A stretch of DNA of 11,992 bases from Lachnospira sp. UBA5912 (GCA_002435585.1 DJDY01000182.1:1-11992), one strand, 5' to 3'; shown: positions 1-8,488, numbered from the stretch's first letter. Notes: generated from the letters alone by a model not told the origin. A program made the numbers and translations.

Positions 1-1
1 A

Positions 2-141
2 TTTAGTGAATGTCACGTTTATAGTAGATTAAACCAATGTCAGATATAAGGCACGGAAAGACTGGTGTCCGAGGTATTACTGATACCAGCCTTTCCGTGT
101 CTTATATCGTCCGTTCGTCAACTTACGTTGACTTCACTAAA
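2..141. repeat. Nested inverted-repeat element, MITE-like
   Basis: The stretch is an imperfect palindrome with three layers. The outer ends pair at 2-10 with 133-141 (TTTAGTGAA against TTCACTAAA) and continue through 12-15 with 129-132 after a one-base bulge at 11. A long inner stem pairs 43-69 with 82-108: 27 positions with one mismatch (61/90) and two G-T pairs (51/100, 67/84), closing on a 12-base loop. A small perfect hairpin, GTCAAC-TTAC-GTTGAC, sits at 117-132. No T-run follows the inner stem on either strand, so it is not a standard intrinsic terminator, and no open frame of note lies inside. Size and terminal repeats suggest a miniature inverted-repeat element or a REP-type repeat next to the end of the ATPase gene. 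Target-site duplication cannot be judged because the left end is at the window edge. Confidence 0.6.
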
Positions 142-149
142 CAGTATTT

Positions 150-2498
150 TCACCCTTTAAGCAATCTTCTGAATCTCTTACTATGCCTTTCCATATAATC
201 TATCCATCCTCCCACTGATTTGCACATTACACAGAACAAAACAGCAGCTATAATGGCATACATAATTATCATTCTAAGCATTGCAGTTGTCACTGTTGCT
301 ATTGCGAATATCTTCTTAAAATTCAGCACACATACGACAATCCCCGCTGCCATCGCTGCGCATACAACTACTCTTAACACATCAAAAGGTCTGCATATTC
401 TTAATAAAGCTGCCATTCCTATAAGAAGCAGTATTACGATAGCAACAGTTGATATCTGCTCATTGCTCATGCCAAGTATATTACCATGAATAGATATTGC
501 TGCAAGCATTATAAAATCAACAATTCCTGCCGGGAGCGCCTTTAATATGACATTAACAAGAAAATCTCCTTTTATAAGCTCTTTGTTAGGCTGCAAAGCA
601 AGAAAGAATGCCGGAGTACCAATAGTAAATGCTCCTAATAATGATAACTGTGTTGGATATAATGGATATAGATTAGCAGCTATAAGGGTAAATATTGTTG
701 TTAATATTGAAAATATATTTTTAACAAGAAAAAGTGATGCTGATGTCTGTATGTTATTGACAACTCTTCTTCCCTCAAGAACTACTTCTGGCATTTTAGA
801 GAAATCTGAATCTAAAAGTACTACCTGTGCTGCATTACTTGCTGCCTCACTTCCTGATGCCATGGCAACACTGCAATCTGCGCACTTAAGTGCAAGAACA
901 TCATTAACACCATCACCCGTCATTGCTACAACTTTTCCTGCTTCCTTGAATGACTGTATTATCTGTTTCTTCTGCTCTGGTATAACTCTTCCAAATACTG
1001 TATATTTTTTAATAGCTTCTCTTACATCATTCTCATCCTTAAGTGTGGTAGCATCCACATAATTCTCTGCATTTCTTATACCGGCTCTTATAGCTACCTT
1101 TGATGCTGTAACCGGATTATCTCCTGATATAACAACAACATCGACTCCCTGATTCTCAAAATATCCAAAAGTCTCCTTAGCCGTATCGCGAATCTCATTT
1201 TCAAGTATAATAAATGCATATGGTATAACCGGCTCTTCAATAAGATTTCCATGTGGATCACTTACGCATTCTCCAAAAACAAGTATACGCTCTCCTCTGT
1301 CAGAATAACGGTCATATATATCTGTATAATCATCATACTGGTTAAGCAGAACATATTCAGGTGCTCCAAAAACATAACATCTGCCATCTATAACTGCACC
1401 ACTGTACTTATTCTGTGATGAAAATGAATATATTCTTTCTGCTTTCTTACCATTATGTTCAGAAAAATAATCCTTAATAGCTTTCATTGTTTCATTATCA
1501 CCACTCATATTTCCTGACACATCTTCTATAAGTTCTGTGACATTATCTCTGCAGAACACAACATCACTTACAGACATCTCTGGTTCTGTTATAGTTCCTG
1601 TTTTATCAACACATAAAACATTAACCCTTGCCAGTGTTTCAACACAGTTCATCTCATGAACAAGTACCTTTTTGGCTGCAAGTCTTCTTACACTTACAAC
1701 AAGTGCTACACTTGCAAGAAGATACAAGCCTTCCGGAATCATTCCAACAAGTGAGGCAACCATTGACACTACACTGCTTTTTATAGTATGTCCAAGAAAA
1801 AAATGACTCTGTATATACATAATAATTCCAAGTGGAACTATAACTATACCGATAATCTTAACAAGATTATCAAGTGACTTCATCATGGTTGTCTGTTGTT
1901 TTTTTCTTCCAGCTTTTGCTTCAAGTGCAAGTTTTGCCGCGTATGAAGCATGTCCTACATTCGTAAGCACTGCCCTGCACTCACCAGATACAACAAAGCT
2001 GCCTGAAAGCAGAATATCACCTTTATTCTTTACAATCTCATCAGACTCACCTGTTATAAGTGATTCATTTACCCTCACACAGCCTTCTGCAAGAATAGCA
2101 TCAGCACTAAGCTGATTGCCAGCCTCAAATATACATACGTCCCCTTTGACAAGCTCAGTAGAATCTATTTCACTTATATAGCTGTCTCTTATCACCTTAG
2201 TTTTCGGTGCATTTACTACAGTAAGTCTGTCAAGTGTAATTTTCGCTCTTATTTCCTGTACTATACCTATTATAGTATTAAGCAATATAATAGGCAAAAA
2301 GGTCATATTGTTATATGACCTTACAAATATCAAAAGACCTGCGAATATTGCAAACACAAAGTTAAAATATGTGAATACATTGCCCGCTATAATCTGTTTT
2401 ATTGTTTTAGACTGGTTTCCTACGGGTATATTATCCAGTCCTTCTGCTTTAAGTCCTTTAACTTCTTCACTTGATAATCCGTTGCGAATATCAGTCAT
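150..2498 (-). CDS. P-type cation-transporting ATPase, CtpE/Exp7-like
   Basis: A 782-residue ATP-driven membrane pump. It shows the actuator loop TGES (149-152), PEGL in the fourth membrane helix (255-258), the phosphorylated aspartate in DKTGT (D298), a nucleotide-binding region with KYSGA (about 364) and GAPE (about 378), SGDN (458-461) and the hinge TGDGVND (527-533). About ten membrane helices are visible: two before the actuator domain, two around 210-268, and six from about 585 to 758. The MIPEGL and TIGTPAFFLALQPN signatures resemble the CtpE/Exp7 branch, in which mycobacterial CtpE takes up calcium, rather than heavy-metal CPx pumps; no CPC motif or N-terminal metal domain is present. 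The substrate is inferred, and Ca2+ is only the best guess. The start overlaps the stop of the upstream YhfC-like gene by 8 bases, with a GGGGAGA ribosome site at 2511-2517, so the two are coupled. Confidence 0.93.
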   Translation of the reverse strand: MTDIRNGLSSEEVKGLKAEGLDNIPVGNQSKTIKQIIAGNVFTYFNFVFAIFAGLLIFVRSYNNMTFLPIILLNTIIGIVQEIRAKITLDRLTVVNAPKTKVIRDSYISEIDSTELVKGDVCIFEAGNQLSADAILAEGCVRVNESLITGESDEIVKNKGDILLSGSFVVSGECRAVLTNVGHASYAAKLALEAKAGRKKQQTTMMKSLDNLVKIIGIVIVPLGIIMYIQSHFFLGHTIKSSVVSMVASLVGMIPEGLYLLASVALVVSVRRLAAKKVLVHEMNCVETLARVNVLCVDKTGTITEPEMSVSDVVFCRDNVTELIEDVSGNMSGDNETMKAIKDYFSEHNGKKAERIYSFSSQNKYSGAVIDGRCYVFGAPEYVLLNQYDDYTDIYDRYSDRGERILVFGECVSDPHGNLIEEPVIPYAFIILENEIRDTAKETFGYFENQGVDVVVISGDNPVTASKVAIRAGIRNAENYVDATTLKDENDVREAIKKYTVFGRVIPEQKKQIIQSFKEAGKVVAMTGDGVNDVLALKCADCSVAMASGSEAASNAAQVVLLDSDFSKMPEVVLEGRRVVNNIQTSASLFLVKNIFSILTTIFTLIAANLYPLYPTQLSLLGAFTIGTPAFFLALQPNKELIKGDFLVNVILKALPAGIVDFIMLAAISIHGNILGMSNEQISTVAIVILLLIGMAALLRICRPFDVLRVVVCAAMAAGIVVCVLNFKKIFAIATVTTAMLRMIIMYAIIAAVLFCVMCKSVGGWIDYMERHSKRFRRLLKG

Positions 2499-3318
2499 TG
2501 GCGTACTTCATCTCCCCGACAATCACCTTAAATATATATGCTATCGCTGCTACATCCACAACCATCTTTACTATGAAGCATATTATAATAGATGACTGTG
2601 ATGAATAATCAAACACCTGGAATGCTATATAACTTGCGAACTGTATAATAATTATATAACATGCCCACATATGTGATATCTGCTGCTTAACATATGCATG
2701 CATAGCTGCGCTAAGTGCCATCGATAATATTATATCTACTGTAAATGCTACTCCCATAAGAAGCCATAGATATCCAGGTGCATTAAAAAGATTGGCAAGT
2801 GTCTTATAAAATGTTTCTGTATCATTCTCAGTAAGACCTGCAACCATAGTATCAAGTCCCATATTGTTATATGCTGTTGCTATAGATATCGATGAAAGAA
2901 CAGTAAGTCCATATAATACACCATCGCCCACTGCAAGTCCTATACCTGAAAGATATATATCACCTTTTCTTTCAAATCTTCCTGCCATAAACCTTGTAAG
3001 CACATATCTTGCAAGTGTCATACCAACAGCCGCCAGTATCGAATATATAACAGTATAAGCCGTTGTGTTTGTGCTGAATGTCTGGTCTATAGATGGTATC
3101 AGTGCCAGTGCTGACATACACAGATTGGCAAATATAAATACAAATATAGAATATGCAAATACTCCAGCCAGCACATTAATAAATCTTCCATCCCATCTTT
3201 TAATTACAACTATGATAAGCACTATAAATGCCGAAAGCATAAGTATTCCGCCAGCTGATAACATACTCTCAGCCCCGGCTGGAATCCCTGCATCCAGATT
3301 AATTCCGTATTCTTCCAT
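2491..3318 (-). CDS. Seven-helix membrane protein, YhfC-like (degenerate)
   Basis: A 275-residue integral membrane protein with about seven hydrophobic helices (roughly 22-40, 47-72, 85-103, 121-149, 183-207, 218-236 and 243-266). Layout and several segments, such as LARYVLTRF (102-110) followed by SGIGLAVGDGVLYG (124-137), recall the YhfC/DUF2324 family of putative glutamic-type intramembrane proteases. Family members as I remember them carry an acidic pair before the Arg and a GHGGIEA-like stretch. Here the first is GMTLAR and the second lacks the His and Glu, so proteolytic activity is doubtful. The start is fixed by AAGGAGA at 3325-3331, 6 bases before ATG. The stop lies within the start region of the P-type ATPase gene, implying co-translation and possibly a shared role, for example as an accessory or regulator of the pump; that is inference. 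The family call is tentative, but the gene itself is secure. Confidence 0.72.
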   Translation of the reverse strand: MEEYGINLDAGIPAGAESMLSAGGILMLSAFIVLIIVVIKRWDGRFINVLAGVFAYSIFVFIFANLCMSALALIPSIDQTFSTNTTAYTVIYSILAAVGMTLARYVLTRFMAGRFERKGDIYLSGIGLAVGDGVLYGLTVLSSISIATAYNNMGLDTMVAGLTENDTETFYKTLANLFNAPGYLWLLMGVAFTVDIILSMALSAAMHAYVKQQISHMWACYIIIIQFASYIAFQVFDYSSQSSIIICFIVKMVVDVAAIAYIFKVIVGEMKYAND

Positions 3319-3476
3319 TTAAATTCTCCTTGTAATATATAATAAAATACTATTATCTTTAATTCTTATCTCTTAAATTATCAACATATTATCAATATTG
3401 TATTGTTAACATCTGATAGTATACGTTTCTCATTCTTGTATTCTTTAATTGACATATCTAATAGTTTTAATATATC

Positions 3477-3505
3477 AAAAGAGCAGCCACATATGGTAGC
3501 TGCTC
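3477..3505 (-). terminator. Intrinsic terminator of csp
   Basis: Read on the minus strand, a 10-bp stem (arms 3496-3505 and 3481-3490, one G-U pair) closes on a five-base loop at 3491-3495 and is followed by TTTT at 3477-3480. It lies about 85 bases past the csp stop and before the YhfC-like gene, so it separates the csp unit from the next operon. The following 146 bases (3331-3476) must contain the promoter of the YhfC-ATPase pair. I saw a TATACT there (3418-3423 on the minus strand) but no good partner -35 box. Confidence 0.8.
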
Positions 3506-3589
3506 CCTCATAATCTTAATTGTATAACAATATATCTTTTCAAAAATCTATATATAAATCAGGAAAAGGCACACTGTAAACCATTCGGA

Positions 3590-3787
3590 TTATAATTTTG
3601 TTACGTTAACAGCCTGAGGTCCTTTAGCGCCTTCTGTTACATCAAACTCTACTTCTGCGCCTTCCTCTAAAGACTTGAAACCTTCCATATTAAGTCCTGA
3701 ATAATGTACGAAAACATCCTTTCCTGACTCATCACTGATAAAGCCGTAACCCTTCTGGTTATTGAACCACTTTACTGTACCCTTCAT
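3590..3787 (-). CDS. csp: Cold-shock protein (CspA/CspB family)
   Basis: A 65-residue single cold-shock domain that binds single-stranded RNA or DNA and melts RNA structure in the cytoplasm. It begins [17 protein letters not shown], with the RNP1 motif KGYGFI and the RNP2 motif VFVHY, and spans the full length usual for the family. The frame stays open to a TTG at 3802, but that TTG overlaps the GGAGG ribosome site (3796-3800), which sits 8 bases before the ATG at 3785-3787; the ATG is therefore the start. It is a single-gene unit with its own promoter (3832-3860) and terminator (3477-3505). Such proteins may be cold-induced or constitutive, and the sequence does not decide which. Confidence 0.97.
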   Translation of the reverse strand: MKGTVKWFNNQKGYGFISDESGKDVFVHYSGLNMEGFKSLEEGAEVEFDVTEGAKGPQAVNVTKL

Positions 3788-3795
3788 TACAAGTA

Positions 3796-3800
3796 CCTCC
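3796..3800 (-). promoter_or_regulatory. Ribosome binding site of csp
   Basis: GGAGG on the minus strand, 8 bases from the ATG at 3787. It overlaps an in-frame TTG at 3802 and so rules out the longer reading. Confidence 0.85.
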
Positions 3801-3831
3801 AAATAAAATATATGGTGATTACACCTTTTTC

Positions 3832-3860
3832 ATATTAACATTTTAAAGTGTTAGTGTCAA
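3832..3860 (-). promoter_or_regulatory. Sigma-A promoter of csp
   Basis: On the minus strand a perfect -35 TTGACA (3855-3860) is followed by a 17-base spacer and the -10 TAATAT (3832-3837). Transcription should start near 3825, giving a leader of only about 38 bases. That is much shorter than the long thermosensing leader of E. coli cspA. Confidence 0.85.
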
Positions 3861-3946
3861 TTTATTTGCTATAAAATTAGTGCACTTATCATTAAACAGG
3901 CATTCTGTTAAAGCCGTATTCACAACTTTTTATACATTTCCAATGC

Positions 3947-3958
3947 CTGATGCATCAG
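3947..3958. repeat. 12-bp perfect palindrome between LtaS-like gene and csp
   Basis: CTGATGCATCAG is self-complementary over all 12 bases. It lies about 70 bases after the stop of the LtaS-like gene and about 90 bases upstream of the csp -35 box. No T-run follows on the minus strand, so it is not a clear terminator. It could be an operator or chance. A weaker 5-bp hairpin at 3895-3909, followed on the minus strand by TTAAT, is the only other candidate end signal in this gap. Confidence 0.3.
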
Positions 3959-4029
3959 TGGTTAAAAGTCTTATCTTATATTGAATGAACAGACCTTAGT
4001 CCCAGCTATTACATCATAATATAAGTAAA

Positions 4030-6009
4030 TCATGGCATCTTATACGTTGTTCTTCCCAATTCAATCTTATCTTCACCGCTCTGCACAACAGCTATTTCAT
4101 CTTTGGAAACTACATTCCTTTTAGGTACTCTTATCATATTGCTGCTAATAACCTCAGAATCCACCTGTTTGTCATTGATCAATACCTTACTGAAATCATT
4201 AAAATTCTTACCACTTATGCAAACATAATCTTTATAATTGTATACTTCGTCAATTGTTATATCCTGTATACCCAACTTAAGATCTGTTGCAACATATGGT
4301 ATCTCCCCATTATATATCTGTTTATCGCCATACAATATATCATATTCAAGTATCTTTAGCTGTTTAAGATAATCTTCATCATTATGCTTTGTCTGATGAA
4401 ACTTCATGATATACCCCTCAGATATGCCAAGACGTTCAAACACTGCTGCCGACAGCTGATAAGCCTGCAGATTCATATCTTTCTTCTCTAAGCCATAATT
4501 TGACCATATGAAATACTCTGTCTGGTATATATCACCATTTTCCATTGTTTCATCCGTGAAACTGAATGTTGGCAGATGGTCACCATACATCACAAGCACT
4601 GTCTCTTCTTCTCTTCTTTTAAGCATATCGACAAGTTCACCTATAAATGAATCCATTTCATGCACCTGGTTTACATAATATTCAAACTGTGTCTGTTCAT
4701 CCGCTTCAAAAAAATCTGATACCGTTATAGATGGTATATATCCATCCGGCATCGTATCCGGATAATCTCCATGCCCCTGCACAGATATTGTAAATATATA
4801 ATCCATATTGTCTGTGGAATCAAGTGTCTTTGCAATCTCAGGCACAAGCATTTTATCCTTTGCCCATCCTAATGGTGTTTTCTGATAATTACTATCCATA
4901 TATTCTATAGGCGTAAATGTATCATATCCAAGATGTGAGAATACCTTATAGCGGTCATAAAAAGTTGCATCATTATTATGTATTGCATGTGTCGAATATC
5001 CTATCTTTTTAAGATCGTAAGCAGCTGACTCGCACGTTTTTGACTGCATAACTGTTCTGTAAGGATATTCACCAGGACCAAAATCATCAAGATTAACTCC
5101 TGTCTGTACTTCAAACTCTGTATTAGCCGTCCCTGCGCCAAAACATGGTACTGACAGATATCCTGATGAATACTCTGCTCTTAATCTGTCAAAATTCGGA
5201 GTAGGATTAGATGAAAACTCAACCCCCTTAACCAGCTTTGGATCAAAAAAAGATTCCAGCTGTACAAATATTATATTAGGTGTTTTATCAGATACTTCTA
5301 CTGTTGTTGCATCAAGATCCTGTTTCAGATTATCCATATACTCTTCTGAGTATTCCTTCGACCTGCTTATTCCTCTATCCTTTATACTGCTCATAAAACA
5401 ATATGCTGTGCCATAATTCTGGTATGCACTGGCAAGATTACCAAAATGTGTTTCTACATGTCCGTTTATAATTAATGCTGCTGTATAAGAATAGGTCAGT
5501 AAAAATATTATCCCCATTTTGAATATTCCAGCTATATAAAACTTTTTTCCAAAAAGCTGAGTGGTTATATCTTCCGACTTTCTCCATATAACTATAAGTG
5601 CAGCAATAACCGCAGCTATTCCGGCAATTATAAGAATAAACCCGAAAACATTAATGTATAAAGGAATTACCTTTATGGCATCACTTATAAGATATATATC
5701 CATTGCAGTAAATGGGGTCTTTCTGGAACATAATACTATAAAATTCACAATACCTATCAACAACCATATAACTGAAACAAGTGCATATATAAACATTCTT
5801 TTTCTGAATAAATAGGCAATTGACATGGTTGTCATAATTATCATTGTATTCATAAGAAAGATAACAGGGCTTGTGAATATACTCAAAAGCCCTGTTATCC
5901 CTCTTTTGTTCAGACATTCCATTGCCATATTGATAATCATGGAATATATGAACATACGACTTATTTCATAACTCCATATTTTATTGATCACTGACTTTAT
6001 TCTGTCCAT
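4030..6009 (-). CDS. LTA synthase family sulfatase-fold membrane enzyme with C-terminal IPT/TIG-like domain
   Basis: A 659-residue polytopic enzyme of the LtaS/phosphoglycerol transferase family, which builds polyglycerolphosphate chains from phosphatidylglycerol on the outer membrane face. About five membrane helices occupy residues 17-182, followed by an extracellular sulfatase-like domain (about 243-540). Visible active-site elements are VQLESF with metal-ligand E252, GTANTEF with the likely nucleophile T294, HGDYP with H413, and YGDH with D477 and H478. Residues about 583-659 form an extra beta-rich domain with an ISGKNF...SKVLIND pattern resembling IPT/TIG folds, absent from classical LtaS. 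The start overlaps the end of the DUF2225 gene by 29 bases, and the ribosome site is weak (AT-rich, no GGAGG), which suggests translational coupling. Lipoteichoic acid is the likely product class, but family members also act as primases or transfer phosphoglycerol to glycans. Confidence 0.92.
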   Translation of the reverse strand: MDRIKSVINKIWSYEISRMFIYSMIINMAMECLNKRGITGLLSIFTSPVIFLMNTMIIMTTMSIAYLFRKRMFIYALVSVIWLLIGIVNFIVLCSRKTPFTAMDIYLISDAIKVIPLYINVFGFILIIAGIAAVIAALIVIWRKSEDITTQLFGKKFYIAGIFKMGIIFLLTYSYTAALIINGHVETHFGNLASAYQNYGTAYCFMSSIKDRGISRSKEYSEEYMDNLKQDLDATTVEVSDKTPNIIFVQLESFFDPKLVKGVEFSSNPTPNFDRLRAEYSSGYLSVPCFGAGTANTEFEVQTGVNLDDFGPGEYPYRTVMQSKTCESAAYDLKKIGYSTHAIHNNDATFYDRYKVFSHLGYDTFTPIEYMDSNYQKTPLGWAKDKMLVPEIAKTLDSTDNMDYIFTISVQGHGDYPDTMPDGYIPSITVSDFFEADEQTQFEYYVNQVHEMDSFIGELVDMLKRREEETVLVMYGDHLPTFSFTDETMENGDIYQTEYFIWSNYGLEKKDMNLQAYQLSAAVFERLGISEGYIMKFHQTKHNDEDYLKQLKILEYDILYGDKQIYNGEIPYVATDLKLGIQDITIDEVYNYKDYVCISGKNFNDFSKVLINDKQVDSEVISSNMIRVPKRNVVSKDEIAVVQSGEDKIELGRTTYKMP

Positions 6010-6727
6010 CTTTTTTTATCTGTTCAATCAATACCCTTGCCTTTTCTTTTATGCTTACAGGTGCAGTTCTTGATGTTATAACCGCACCGGCAAACCTCTT
6101 GGCATCATCATAATCCCTGCATTTAAGACCAAGACTTGCCACAAGATAATTAACTGTATTCTCATCCATACCACATATAGGCGGATACTGGGTTGAAACA
6201 GCCTCCTTAAAACCTTTATAAGCATCCTCAACATATTCCAGCTGGGATTTCAAATACTGTTTTGTTACACTGTTATCTGCATTCTGTCTTATAAGCTCAG
6301 TGACACGCCCTTCATAAAGCCATGCAAGTCTGAGACACAGATATGCACTTTCACTTATCTTTGTTCCAACAATCATCTCACTAAGGAGTGCCATCTTACA
6401 TCTCCTTATAGCTACATCATATGAATAATAATCCTCATCTTTCCATGTCACTTTGAACTTGCCCTCAACCGATTCCTTAAGAGCTGCCCTCTGCTTACTG
6501 GTAAGCTTGCCATATATTCTTGGCACTGCTGCATAACCGCAATGTGGACACATAATCACATCATATTTGGTACAATCTATACCCATATATATAGGTTTTA
6601 ATATTTCATTAGTACCTTTAAATCTTGCCTTACCTGTTCTTACCTGCTTTGTCGTAAATTCCCTGTTACATACAGCACAGGTTATTTTTTTATCATAAAG
6701 ATAAGTGCTTTCCTGTTTTCCTTCCAT
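5981..6727 (-). CDS. DUF2225 zinc-ribbon protein
   Basis: A 248-residue soluble protein matching the DUF2225 family common in Clostridia and Bacilli; its function is unknown. The N-terminal part has CxxC (C17, C20), then C52 and a CPHCG knuckle (C60, C63), consistent with a zinc-binding ribbon. The remainder is helical with a TPR-like look, including a segment around 110-150 with many Ala, Leu and Cys. The start is the only in-frame ATG after an upstream stop; the ribosome site is weak (GGGT). It begins 35 bases after glnS and runs 29 bases into the LtaS-like gene, so it is the middle gene of a three-gene operon. That context gives no firm function. Confidence 0.88.
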   Translation of the reverse strand: MEGKQESTYLYDKKITCAVCNREFTTKQVRTGKARFKGTNEILKPIYMGIDCTKYDVIMCPHCGYAAVPRIYGKLTSKQRAALKESVEGKFKVTWKDEDYYSYDVAIRRCKMALLSEMIVGTKISESAYLCLRLAWLYEGRVTELIRQNADNSVTKQYLKSQLEYVEDAYKGFKEAVSTQYPPICGMDENTVNYLVASLGLKCRDYDDAKRFAGAVITSRTAPVSIKEKARVLIEQIKKDGQNKVSDQ

Positions 6728-6762
6728 ATCATTACCCGCATAAAGAGGCTTTTAACCACTTA

Positions 6763-8439
6763 TTATTTCTGGAGTTTAAATGAACTCTTTAATGATACGA
6801 TTCTGTTAAATACTAAGGCACCCTCCTTAGAGTCTTTGTTATCAACACAGAAATATCCATTTCTTACGAACTGGAATCTGTCTTCTGGCTTAGCACTAGC
6901 AAGCTCAGGCTCTAATATGCAGTTCTTAAGAACTGTAAGAGAGTGTGGATTAATATTCATTGAACCATCTTCTTCATTGTAAACTCCCTTTTCTTCATCC
7001 ACAATGTTCTCATATAGTCTGACTTCTGCGTTAATTCCCTCTGATGCTGATACCCAGTGTATAGTCCCCTTAACTTTACGCTCAGTAAAATTGCCACCTT
7101 TTGTTGCTGGATCATAAGTACAATGTATACATGTAATATTACCAGCTTCATCCTTTTCAAAACCTGTACAAGTAACGAAATATGCGTTCATAAGGCGAAC
7201 TTCATTACCTGGAAATAATCTGAAATACTTCTTAGGTGGTTCCTCCATGAAGTCTTCTCTTTCAATATACAATTCCTTTGTAAATGGAACTTTTCTTGTT
7301 CCCATATCAGGATTTTCCTGATTATTAGATACTTCCATATACTCTATCTGGTCTTCTGGATAATTATCAATTACCAGCTTAACCGGGTCAAGTATCGCCA
7401 TCATTCGTTTAACCTTAAGCTTAAGATCCTCTCTAATGCAATATTCAAGCATAGGGTATTCAACAGAACCCTGTGCTTTTGTTACACCTACAAGTTCAAC
7501 AAACATCTTAATAGCCTCAGGTGTAAAACCTCTTCTTCTTAATGCTGCTATAGATACGAGTCTTGGATCATCCCATCCATCAACCACGCCATCTTCAACA
7601 AGTTTTTTGATATATCTCTTACCTGTTACAACATTAGTAAGATACAACTTAGCAAACTCTATCTGCTTAGGATTCTCCTCTGGTGATGACTTATATCCTG
7701 TTTCAATAACAACCCAGTCATAAAGAGGTCTGTGATCCTCGAATTCAAGTGTACAGATAGAATGTGTAATTCCCTCAACTGCATCTTCAATAGGATGCGC
7801 AAAATCATACATAGGGTATATACACCATTTATCCCCTGTTCTATGATGTGTCATATGCGCAACTCTGTATATAACTGGATCTCTCATATTGATATTAGGT
7901 GATGCCATATCTATCTTAGCTCTTAATACTTTCTCACCATCCGCATACTTACCTTCCTTCATCTGTTCAAAAAGCATAAGGTTTTCTTCAACAGAACGGT
8001 TTCTGTATGGGCTTTCCTTACCTGGTTCAGTAAGAGTTCCTCTATATTTTCTTATTTCCTCTGCTGACAAATCATCAACATAGGCTTTGCCTTTCCTGAT
8101 AAGCTTTATAGCTGCTTCATACATCTGTGGAAAATAATCTGATGCAAAAAGTACTTCTCCATCCCACTTTGCGCCAAGCCATTCCACATCTTTTTTAATT
8201 GAATCAACAAACTCAACCTTTTCCTTTGTTGGATTAGTATCATCAAATCTCATATTAAACTGACCATTATATTCCTTAGCCAGCCCATAGTTAAGTAATA
8301 TGGACTTGGCATGTCCAATATGAAGATATCCATTAGGTTCTGGTGGAAATCTTGTAACTACCTTTTTACAATGACCTTCCTTAATGTCTTTATCAATAAT
8401 CTGCTCAATAAAATTCTTTGAAACAGTTTCGTTATCCAT
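6763..8439 (-). CDS. glnS: Glutaminyl-tRNA synthetase
   Basis: A 558-residue class I aminoacyl-tRNA synthetase that charges tRNA-Gln with glutamine in the cytoplasm. The Rossmann-fold catalytic part begins [16 protein letters not shown] (HIGH at 40-43) and includes RFDDTNP (64-70), [13 protein letters not shown] (207-219) and GWDDPRL (288-294). The C-terminal beta-barrel anticodon-binding domains run from about 340 to the end. The length is close to E. coli GlnS. The position of the usual MSK motif reads VTGKR (271-275), so the Lys is kept but Met and Ser are not. The ATG at 8439 has AGGAGG at 8449-8454, 9 bases upstream. GlnRS is patchy in Firmicutes, most of which use GatCAB transamidation instead. 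The dedicated promoter just upstream leaves no room for a T-box. Confidence 0.97.
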   Translation of the reverse strand: MDNETVSKNFIEQIIDKDIKEGHCKKVVTRFPPEPNGYLHIGHAKSILLNYGLAKEYNGQFNMRFDDTNPTKEKVEFVDSIKKDVEWLGAKWDGEVLFASDYFPQMYEAAIKLIRKGKAYVDDLSAEEIRKYRGTLTEPGKESPYRNRSVEENLMLFEQMKEGKYADGEKVLRAKIDMASPNINMRDPVIYRVAHMTHHRTGDKWCIYPMYDFAHPIEDAVEGITHSICTLEFEDHRPLYDWVVIETGYKSSPEENPKQIEFAKLYLTNVVTGKRYIKKLVEDGVVDGWDDPRLVSIAALRRRGFTPEAIKMFVELVGVTKAQGSVEYPMLEYCIREDLKLKVKRMMAILDPVKLVIDNYPEDQIEYMEVSNNQENPDMGTRKVPFTKELYIEREDFMEEPPKKYFRLFPGNEVRLMNAYFVTCTGFEKDEAGNITCIHCTYDPATKGGNFTERKVKGTIHWVSASEGINAEVRLYENIVDEEKGVYNEEDGSMNINPHSLTVLKNCILEPELASAKPEDRFQFVRNGYFCVDNKDSKEGALVFNRIVSLKSSFKLQK

Positions 8440-8488
8440 CAGTGTATTCCTCCTGCAATAAATTCACTTTTCTGTGCATACTATATTA

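Noticed and set aside
43..108. Intrinsic terminator of the ATPase gene formed by the long inner stem
   Set aside because: Neither strand has a T-run after the stem, and the stem is far longer than usual terminators; repeat-element status fits better.
547..1062. 171-codon open frame on the plus strand
   Set aside because: It is antisense to the conserved hinge and membrane region of the ATPase and its translation has no recognisable domain.
3449..3476. Plus-strand promoter (TTGACA, then TATATC 16 bases on)
   Set aside because: It would drive transcription into the csp terminator and antisense to csp; the -10 is poor and no plus-strand gene follows.
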